7,577 nucleotides of DNA from an uncultured Christensenellaceae bacterium (lineage in GTDB: Bacteria > Bacillota > Clostridia > Christensenellales > CAG-138): the NCBI GenBank assembly GCA_902475645.1, contig CABSAH010000088.1, forward strand, positions 1-7,577. Reading direction: 5' to 3'. A program made the position numbers and the translations under genes. Positions 1 to 5,295 of this stretch are shown here, one piece after another (position 1 is the stretch's first letter; the number at the start of each line of letters is the position of its first letter). The notes beneath the pieces were generated by a model. The model saw only the letters and a list, made by a program, of their open reading frames with translations, had not been told where the DNA came from and ran no database searches.

Positions 1-205
1 GCACGGTGTTTGCATGCATATCTATATACACCTCGTCGCCTTTCTTTGCGCCGAGTGTATTATCCATTTCTATATCCGCCTCGTTTGAGCCGAAGCGGAA
101 GCATGCGTTGCAATGGCCGCAGGCATCGGTTTTTTTGAAGCGCACAGTGGCCTTTTTGCCGCTTACTTCAATAACTATGCCCTTCTGCCTTACTTCCTCA
201 CTCAT
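1..205 (-). CDS. RseC/MucC-family protein, 3' end cut by window edge
   Basis: This gene begins with ATG at 205-203 and runs off the left edge, so only about 68 N-terminal residues are visible. The start overlaps the end of aspS by 8 bases. It is preceded by a good ribosome binding site (AAAGGTGG, about 6 bases upstream), so it is probably translationally coupled to aspS as the third gene of the hisS operon. The visible part has a beta-rich opening (KGIVIEVSGKKATVRF), a cysteine cluster at C29, C32 and C35 (ACGHCNAC), then a segment with D-N-x-x-G-A-x-x-G-D-x-V near residues 48-60. This matches the RseC/MucC family, whose Proteobacterial members are linked to sigma-E control and to SoxR reduction; clostridial members are of unknown role. 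The downstream hydrophobic hairpin expected of the family lies outside the window and could not be checked. A redox or metal role for the cysteines is inference. Confidence 0.72.
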   Translation of the reverse strand, partial: MSEEVRQKGIVIEVSGKKATVRFKKTDACGHCNACFRFGSNEADIEMDNTLGAKKGDEVYIDMHANTV

Positions 206-1973
206 CTATATCCACCTTTATATGCAGCTCCTCAAGCTGCCTGTCCGTAACCGCGCCGGGTGCGCCCATAAGAATATCCTGCGCGTTCTTGTTCATGGGG
301 AACGGTATAATCTCCCTTATGCTGTCCTCTCCCGCAAGCAGCATAACCATTCTGTCCACGCCCGGGGCAATGCCCGCATGGGGCGGCGCGCCGTAGCAGA
401 ACGCATTATACATTGCGGGGAACTTTTTCTTAACATCCTCCTCGCCAAGGCGCACAAGGCGGAACGCCTCAATCATTATTTCGGGGTCGTGATTCCTTAC
501 GGCGCCGGAGGAAAGCTCTATGCCGTTGCACACAAGGTCGTACTGCTGCGCGGTTATGGTCAGCGGGTCAATTTCGCCCGCAGCGGCCTTCCTGAGCGTT
601 TCCGCGCCGCCATCGGGCATTGAGAACGGGTTATGGCAGAATTCAAGCTCGCCCGATTCGTCGCCTATTTCATACATCGGGAAATCCACCACCCAGCAGA
701 ATTCATAGCGCTCCTTATCCATATGGCCGGGAACGAGCGCGCCGAGCATTTTGCGCATAACGCCCGCGGTTTTGCGCGCGGCGGGCAATTTGCCCGCGGC
801 AATGCCTATAAGCGTGCCCGGGGTAAGGCCAAGCGCTTCAACTATCGCGTCGTGATGCGGCGCCATGAACTTGGCAACGCCGCCCGCAAAGCTGCCATCC
901 GCTTCAACCTTGAACCAATAGGGCTTTGCGCCGGACTGCACCTCAACATCGGCGCACAGCTTGTCTATCTGCTTTCTGGTCAGCTCGCATCCGCTGCACG
1001 CTATCGCCTTAACGCTGTTCCCTTCGGCAAACGGCGCAAATTCGCTGCCCGCAACAAGCTTAGTTATATCCTGCACCCTCAAATCTATGCGGTAATCCGG
1101 CTTGTCCGTGCCGAACTGCTCCAGCGCATCGTTATAGGATATGCGCTTGAACGGCGCGGAGGAGGCGACATTGTATTTGCCGTACTTTGCAAATATGGGC
1201 GGCAGCACATCCTCTATAACGGAGAAAACATCCTCCTGCGAAGCAAACGCCATTTCCATATCAAGCTGATAGAATTCGCCGGGGCTTCTGTCCCCGCGGG
1301 CGTCCTCATCGCGGAAGCAGGGAGCTATTTGGAAATACCTATCGAAGCCGGAGGTCATCAAAAGCTGCTTGAACTGCTGCGGCGCCTGCGGCAGGGCATA
1401 GAACTTGCCCGGATGCTTCCTTGCCGGCACAAGATAGTCCCTTGCACCCTCAGGGCTTGAGGCGGTAAGTATGGGTGTTGTTATTTCAAGGAAGTCATGC
1501 TCAAGCATGGCCTTCCTCAGCGCGGCTATAACGTTGCAGCGAAGAACTATATTGTCCCTCACCTCGGGGTTCCTCAAATCAAGATAGCGGTATTTGAGCC
1601 GCTGCGTTTCGTCCGCCTCGCGGCTGCGGTTTATTTCAAAGGGCAGCTCATTGTAAATGCAGCGGCCGAGTATTTCTATCCTTTCCGGCACAACCTCTAT
1701 TTCGCCCGTGGGCTGCTTTGCGTTTTTGCTGGCGCGCTCGCGCACCGTGCCCGTTACGGAGATTGTGGATTCCTTGTTGATGCCCTTTATAATGTTCATC
1801 ATATCTTCGGTTTCAACCACTATCTGCGTAGTGCCGTAAAAATCGCGCAGCACAACAAACGCAAAGTTGCTGCCCACCGCGCGGACGTTTTCCATCCAGC
1901 CCGCAAGCGTTACCTGCTTATTTACGTCGGCAAGCCTAAGCTCGCCGCAGTTATGGGTTCGTGACTGTATCAT
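198..1973 (-). CDS. aspS: aspartate--tRNA ligase (AspRS), bacterial type
   Basis: It charges tRNA-Asp with aspartate using ATP in the cytoplasm. The 591-residue length is normal for bacterial AspRS. An OB-fold anticodon-binding domain covers about residues 1-105. The class II catalytic core follows, with RYLDLRNPE at 129-137, motif 1 region FLEITTPILTASSPEGARDY at 161-180, the substrate-binding QAPQQFKQLL at 196-205, and motif 2 FRDEDARGDRSPGEFYQLD at 220-238. The bacterial GAD insertion spans about 285-410. Motif 3 is GIAPGVDRMVMLL at 534-546. Motif 2 is of the longer 'SPGEFYQLD' subtype instead of the E. coli-like 'RQPEFTQID'. The OB-fold loop that contacts the anticodon, normally like RRRD(L/H)GG, is replaced by N29-V-R-A-V-G-S35 with one extra residue. 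The ATG at 1973 has AAGGAG ten bases upstream, a rather long spacing. It lies 48 bases after hisS with no terminator between, and so falls under the T-box upstream of hisS. Confidence 0.98.
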   Translation of the reverse strand: MIQSRTHNCGELRLADVNKQVTLAGWMENVRAVGSNFAFVVLRDFYGTTQIVVETEDMMNIIKGINKESTISVTGTVRERASKNAKQPTGEIEVVPERIEILGRCIYNELPFEINRSREADETQRLKYRYLDLRNPEVRDNIVLRCNVIAALRKAMLEHDFLEITTPILTASSPEGARDYLVPARKHPGKFYALPQAPQQFKQLLMTSGFDRYFQIAPCFRDEDARGDRSPGEFYQLDMEMAFASQEDVFSVIEDVLPPIFAKYGKYNVASSAPFKRISYNDALEQFGTDKPDYRIDLRVQDITKLVAGSEFAPFAEGNSVKAIACSGCELTRKQIDKLCADVEVQSGAKPYWFKVEADGSFAGGVAKFMAPHHDAIVEALGLTPGTLIGIAAGKLPAARKTAGVMRKMLGALVPGHMDKERYEFCWVVDFPMYEIGDESGELEFCHNPFSMPDGGAETLRKAAAGEIDPLTITAQQYDLVCNGIELSSGAVRNHDPEIMIEAFRLVRLGEEDVKKKFPAMYNAFCYGAPPHAGIAPGVDRMVMLLAGEDSIREIIPFPMNKNAQDILMGAPGAVTDRQLEELHIKVDIDE

Positions 1974-2021
1974 ATACGGTATGCTCCTTAATAATTGTTC
2001 TGTATTCTTGCGCTTTTCAGC

Positions 2022-3284
2022 TTATTTTATCAATTCGGCGGCTTTTTCGGCAAAATTCTCCATCGGCACTGCCGTTTCCGTGCCGTCCGCCATGTTCTTC
2101 AGCTTTACAATGCCGTTTTTAACCTCGTCCCCGCCCAATACGGCAACAAAGCGCGCGTTCAGCTTATCGGCATATTTGAACTGCGCCTTAAAGCTGCGGC
2201 CAACATGGTCGAATTCCGTCTTTACGTCGCGCTTTCTAAGCTCTCCCGCAAGCTTTAAGCCAACGTTCCTTGCTTCATCCCCAACGGGCGCAATGTATAC
2301 GTCCACAAGGTTAGGCTCCGGTATCGGGTTAAAGCTTTCCGCAACCAGCAGCAGCCTTTCCATGCCCATGCCGAAGCCGACGGCGTTCATCTTGGGCCCG
2401 CCCAGCTCCTCAATAAGCCCATCGTACCTGCCGCCGCCGCAAACGGTGCCGGTAAAGGCGCCTTCGGTAGAAACAAGCTCGAACACGGTTTTTGTATAAT
2501 AATCAAGCCCGCGCACTATCATTGGGTCTATTTCGTATTCTATGCCAAGCGCGTTGAGCGATGCTTTAAGCTCCTCAAAATGCGCCTTACATTCCGGACA
2601 AAGATAATCCAGCACCTTTGGCGCGGCCGCCGCTATTTCGCCGCACCGCTTTTCCTTGCAGTCCAGTATCCTGAGCGGGTTCTTTTCATAGCGGGTCTTG
2701 CAGGTTTCGCAAAGCTCATCGTAATTCGCCTTAAGATATTCCTTAAGCGCGGCATTGTATTGGGGTCTGCATTCGGGGCAGCCTATGCTGTTTATTTTGG
2801 CCTTTACGCTCCTTATGCCAAGCTTGTTCAGTATGCCCGCCGCAAGGGATATCACCTCCGCATCCGCGCTTGCCCTCGGCGCGCCGAAAACCTCCACGCC
2901 GAACTGATGATGCTCCCTTAGCCTGCCCGCCTGCGGCTTTTCGTAACGGAAAACGGGGCAGTAAAGATAGAACATCTTTGTGGGCTGCGCATCGGCAAAA
3001 AGCTTGTTTTCAAGGAACATGCGCACCGCCCCCGCCGTGCCCTCGGGCTTTAGCGTAACGGAACGGTCTCCCTTATCGGTAAAGGTATACATTTCCTTTT
3101 GCACAATGTCCGTAGTGTCGCCAACGCCGCGGGAAAAAAGCTCCGTATGCTCCAGCACCGGCGTGCGGGTTTCGCGGTAGCCGAACTCCGCGCAAGCGCT
3201 GCGCATCAGCTTTTCTATATGCTGCCATTTGTAGCTTTCCTTCGGGGTAACGTCCTTCATGCCCTTGGGCGCCTGAATCTGCAT
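2022..3284 (-). CDS. hisS: histidine--tRNA ligase (HisRS)
   Basis: It charges tRNA-His with histidine, using ATP, as a homodimeric class II synthetase. The 420-residue length is typical. Visible motifs are the start PKGMKDVTP (6-14), motif 1 around YRETRTPVLEHTELF (36-50), and motif 2 VFRYEKPQAGRLREHHQFGVE (111-131). The histidine-specific signatures are LDYYTKTVFE (260-269) and GGGRYDGL (283-290). Motif 3 is GFGMGMERL (303-311). A C-terminal anticodon-binding domain follows from about 326 (VDVYIAPVGDEA). Between motif 2 and the HisA motif lies a cysteine-rich stretch (C169, C172, C192, C195, C209, C214, C229, C232), which from memory is common in clostridial HisRS and may bind zinc. ATG at 3284 is chosen because MQIQAPKGMKDV is the conserved N-terminus and AAAGAGGTG precedes it. 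It is the first gene of the T-box-controlled operon with aspS and the RseC-like gene. Confidence 0.98.
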   Translation of the reverse strand: MQIQAPKGMKDVTPKESYKWQHIEKLMRSACAEFGYRETRTPVLEHTELFSRGVGDTTDIVQKEMYTFTDKGDRSVTLKPEGTAGAVRMFLENKLFADAQPTKMFYLYCPVFRYEKPQAGRLREHHQFGVEVFGAPRASADAEVISLAAGILNKLGIRSVKAKINSIGCPECRPQYNAALKEYLKANYDELCETCKTRYEKNPLRILDCKEKRCGEIAAAAPKVLDYLCPECKAHFEELKASLNALGIEYEIDPMIVRGLDYYTKTVFELVSTEGAFTGTVCGGGRYDGLIEELGGPKMNAVGFGMGMERLLLVAESFNPIPEPNLVDVYIAPVGDEARNVGLKLAGELRKRDVKTEFDHVGRSFKAQFKYADKLNARFVAVLGGDEVKNGIVKLKNMADGTETAVPMENFAEKAAELIK

Positions 3285-3308
3285 AATACACCTCTTTCAT
3301 GCTTCGCT

Positions 3309-3352
3309 TATAAAAATAGGGCTCTCCATCCTTAAACAGGGACGGGGAACCC
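3309..3352 (-). terminator. regulated intrinsic terminator of the T-box leader
   Basis: Stem arms GGGTTCCCCGTCC (3352-3340) and GGATGGAGAGCCC (3331-3319) pair over 13 positions with two G-U wobbles and one mismatch. The loop is eight bases, and a U-rich run TATTTTTATA (3318-3309) follows. The 5' arm shares bases 3352-3340 with the antiterminator helices, so the two folds exclude each other, as expected for T-box transcription attenuation. It ends 25 bases before the hisS ATG. Confidence 0.9.
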
Positions 3353-3546
3353 GCGGTACCACCCTTATTGAGCATAATAAAATGCTCCGCTCGCGCCCCG
3401 TAACGCAGGGCAATCGTCCGCCATTTCCTGCGGAAGGCTCATAAGGCGTCTTTCGCCGTATGCCCATGTTCGCGGCGGCTTCCAGCCACGGCCTGCCCTC
3501 TCTTGTGCGAACGCAAAACGGTTACATCCTTATTCATTGCCGATTA
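3309..3546 (-). ncRNA. T-box riboswitch leader of hisS-aspS, Asp (GAC) specifier
   Basis: This leader starts about seven bases after the -10 box and senses uncharged tRNA. Stem I can be folded by eye. The base is ATAAGG (3533-3528) with CCTTAT (3446-3441), flanked by a kink-turn-like AATGA / TGAGC. Middle helices are CCGT (3521-3518) with ACGG (3459-3456) and GTTCGC (3512-3507) with GCGAAC (3473-3468). An AGAGAG bulge (3503-3498) and a distal GGC/GCC loop follow. The specifier side reads CGAAA-GAC-GCCTTATGAGC, which lines up with B. subtilis glyQS CGAAA-GGC-ATTCTTGAGC, putting the specifier at 3450-3448 as GAC (Asp). A helix CGCAGG (3431-3426)/CCTGCG (3409-3404) and a perfect hairpin GAGCAT (3387-3382)/ATGCTC (3375-3370) precede the T-box sequence AATAAGGGTGGTACCGCGG (3369-3351). 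The antiterminator pairs AGGG/CCCT and GCGGG/CCCGT around the bulge TGGTACC. The identity as a T-box is very sure; the specifier reading is fairly sure. Confidence 0.95.
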
Positions 3547-3552
3547 AAATAT

Positions 3553-3581
3553 ATAATAGCATTACCCGCGCCGCTTGTCAA
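3553..3581 (-). promoter_or_regulatory. sigma-70/SigA promoter of the hisS-aspS operon
   Basis: A perfect -35 TTGACA (3581-3576) is followed by a 17-base spacer and -10 TATTAT (3558-3553), with a TGC extension just before the -10. Predicted transcription starts near 3546, directly ahead of the T-box stem I. It is one of the best promoter matches in the window. It lies only 17 bases beyond its -35 from the predicted T-box start zone and begins 36 bases after the rsfS stop codon. Confidence 0.88.
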
Positions 3582-3617
3582 CGCGCCACGGCCGCCGATG
3601 CGCCTGTTTTTTCGGTA

Positions 3618-4028
3618 TTATTCGCCCTTTTCACGCATAAGCTTTGAATAATCCACAAAGCCGCGCGGATCGTCAATCCAAAGCCGTTCCATATTATAAT
3701 ATTCCCTTTCCTCGGGATAGAATATATGCACAAGTATCGAGCCGAAGTCAATAACTATCCAGCGGCCCTCGCCGTATCCCTCTATGCGCCTTACGCTAAG
3801 GCCCATGCCTTCGGCCTTTTCCTCTATTTCGTCGCTGAGCGCCTTCACCTGCGCCGTTGCCCTGCCGGAGCATATTACGAACCAATCCGCAATTATCGTT
3901 TTGTCCCCAACGTGTATTGCAACTATGTCCTGCGCTTTTTTATTGTATAGCGCGTCGCATATCATCATTGCCTGTTGGCGGATGGCTTCTTCATCCTGTG
4001 CGTTTACCGTGCCGAAATTTTCGTTCAT
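3618..4028 (-). CDS. rsfS: ribosomal silencing factor RsfS (Iojap/DUF143 family)
   Basis: RsfS binds ribosomal protein uL14 on the large subunit and blocks subunit joining when nutrients are scarce. The 136 residues cover the complete family domain after a short N-terminal extension. The conserved parts are KKAQDIVAIHV (30-40), IADWFVICSG (46-55), AQVKALSDEIEE (59-70), EGYGEGRWIVIDFG (83-96) and VHIFYPEEREYYNMERLW (100-117). The start ATG at 4028 overlaps the nadD-yqeK stop by four bases (ATGA) and has a near-perfect AAAGGAGG six bases upstream, so translational coupling is likely. The nadD-yqeK-rsfS order is the usual one in Bacillota. No terminator is visible after the TAA at 3620-3618, so some transcripts may run on into the hisS T-box leader. 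Confidence 0.97.
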   Translation of the reverse strand: MNENFGTVNAQDEEAIRQQAMMICDALYNKKAQDIVAIHVGDKTIIADWFVICSGRATAQVKALSDEIEEKAEGMGLSVRRIEGYGEGRWIVIDFGSILVHIFYPEEREYYNMERLWIDDPRGFVDYSKLMREKGE

Positions 4029-5197
4029 TCCGTTCCTCCTTTGTGTTTTTCGGTTTCCTTTCTTATTGCCTGCCTTATCATAAGGGATTCGTCCGACGGC
4101 GCAACGCCCCGCGCAAGCAGATTGCCTATTGAATTATCCATTGTCATAAGCACCGCCCCGTCAAGGTCGCTTTCGGCCCTTTCCCTAAGCCTGTCCACGC
4201 CGTTATATGCCCGCGTGTATTCGGCTTTATCCGCAACGTATAGTATTTTATCAAGCTGCGTCATATTCAGCCTGCCGAAAACATGGCAGCCTATTGCGTT
4301 TGTGATTTCCTCATCCGCAATGCCGAACTCCCTCTGCGCCCGTATCGCCCCCAGGGGGCCGTGTAAAAGACCGGGTGCGCGCTGCTCCTCGGCATTGGGC
4401 GTATAGCCGTATTTCTTTGCAAGCCGCAGCGCCGCCTCGTCGCCAAGCTTGGCGCAATCGTGCAGCAGCCCCGCCGTGCGCGCCTTTTTGCCGTCCGCCC
4501 CCCATATTGCCGCCAGCTCAACGGCATAGCCCATTGTGCCTATTGAATGGGCAAGGCGTTTGGGCTTCATGTATTCCGCAAGGCGCCTTTCGTATGCCAA
4601 CACATCCTCGCTTTGATACAAAAGGTCTGAATATATGCGCTCCGTAGCATTGTGCGGCACAAGCCTTGCTATACCCTCGGCCTCGTATACGCGGCGGCGG
4701 ATAGCGGTTGAGGATATATCGGGCCCGTCAAAGCCCGCCATGTGTATGCGCGCGCCGTAGCCTTTTATAAGCTCCTGCGCGGCTTCGTATTCGCCCGGTA
4801 TAGCCGGCCTGCCCACGGCTATTATGTCCGCAAGCGCAAATATGGTCTCCGGCCTGCGCCATTGGTGCAATGTTTCCAGCATATCCGCGCCAACTATGAG
4901 ATACAGCTCGTCAACGCCGTTATACAGCCCCATTAGCGTATCCGCCATATAGCTTACTCCGCCGCGGCATATCTCATAATCGCACGCCGCAAGCCCTTCC
5001 TCGCCCATAAGCGCGGCACGGGTCAGCTCAAGCCGCTCCTTGGCGCTTACCCCGAATGCTATGCTTTTATGCGGCGGGTCCCCCGCCACCATGAACAGCA
5101 CCCTGTCAAGAGAGAAACGGCGCTTAACCTCGCGCGCAATATAAACATGTCCGTTGTGCGGGGGATTGAAACTGCCCCCCAATATACCGATCTTCAT
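4025..5197 (-). CDS. nadD: fused nicotinate-nucleotide adenylyltransferase (NadD) and YqeK-type HD hydrolase
   Basis: A 390-residue two-domain enzyme. Residues 1 to about 195 are NadD, which makes nicotinic acid adenine dinucleotide from NaMN and ATP in NAD synthesis. The nucleotide-binding motif is GGSFNPPHNGH (7-17), followed by LIVGADML (100-107), the W113-R-R-P segment and ISSTAIR (161-167). Residues about 198-385 are a YqeK-type HD domain, a family whose B. subtilis member hydrolyses Ap4A symmetrically. Metal ligands are visible as H217, H246-D247 (LLHDCAK), H279, H305 and D323 (YVADKAEYTR). Usually these are two adjacent genes; a NadD-HD fusion is also known in Mycoplasma. The HD domain keeps its own N-terminal helix (EDVLAYERRLAEYM), so the join looks clean and not like a sequencing error. 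The start is fixed by the conserved KIGILGGSF N-terminus and an in-frame TAG at 5215-5213. No ribosome binding site precedes it, and the -10 box is seven bases away. Confidence 0.96.
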   Translation of the reverse strand: MKIGILGGSFNPPHNGHVYIAREVKRRFSLDRVLFMVAGDPPHKSIAFGVSAKERLELTRAALMGEEGLAACDYEICRGGVSYMADTLMGLYNGVDELYLIVGADMLETLHQWRRPETIFALADIIAVGRPAIPGEYEAAQELIKGYGARIHMAGFDGPDISSTAIRRRVYEAEGIARLVPHNATERIYSDLLYQSEDVLAYERRLAEYMKPKRLAHSIGTMGYAVELAAIWGADGKKARTAGLLHDCAKLGDEAALRLAKKYGYTPNAEEQRAPGLLHGPLGAIRAQREFGIADEEITNAIGCHVFGRLNMTQLDKILYVADKAEYTRAYNGVDRLRERAESDLDGAVLMTMDNSIGNLLARGVAPSDESLMIRQAIRKETEKHKGGTE

Positions 5198-5227
5198 TTG
5201 ATTTATTATACACTACAATTTCATAGT
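5198..5227 (+). promoter_or_regulatory. weak candidate promoter for the plus-strand membrane gene
   Basis: TTGATT (5198-5203) and CATAGT (5222-5227), spaced by 18 bases, each match four of six consensus bases. It would lie face to face with the nadD promoter on the other strand, using the same DNA. It is the best candidate I can find in the 98-base divergent gap, but the match is weak and could be chance. Confidence 0.22.
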
Positions 5228-5233
5228 AGTAAA
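5205..5233 (-). promoter_or_regulatory. promoter of nadD-yqeK / rsfS, predicted leaderless
   Basis: A perfect -10 TATAAT (5210-5205) has a -35 TTTACT (5233-5228) at an ideal 17-base spacing. The nadD ATG at 5197 begins only seven bases after the -10, so transcription is expected to start at or one base before the start codon. The bases between (AAATCAA) hold no ribosome binding site. The spacer contains an inverted repeat ACTAC-N9-GTAGT (5212-5216 and 5226-5230). Confidence 0.72.
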
Positions 5234-5295
5234 CCGCGAATAATCATTGCGCCGCGCGGGAACAATCCATAAAAAAGCAACAGGGGGAGCAACAC

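Noticed and set aside
633..1460. Long plus-strand open frame (275 codons) opposite aspS
   Set aside because: It lies fully antisense to the clear AspRS gene, its translation has no recognisable motif and no ribosome binding site; it arises from the codon bias of the real gene.
3073..3375. 100-codon minus-strand frame running through the T-box terminator into hisS
   Set aside because: It is out of frame with hisS and crosses the T-box and terminator; the peptide has no family signature.
3370..3387. Perfect hairpin GAGCAT/ATGCTC considered as a separate terminator or operator
   Set aside because: It has no following U-run and sits directly before the T-box sequence, where T-box leaders carry stem III.
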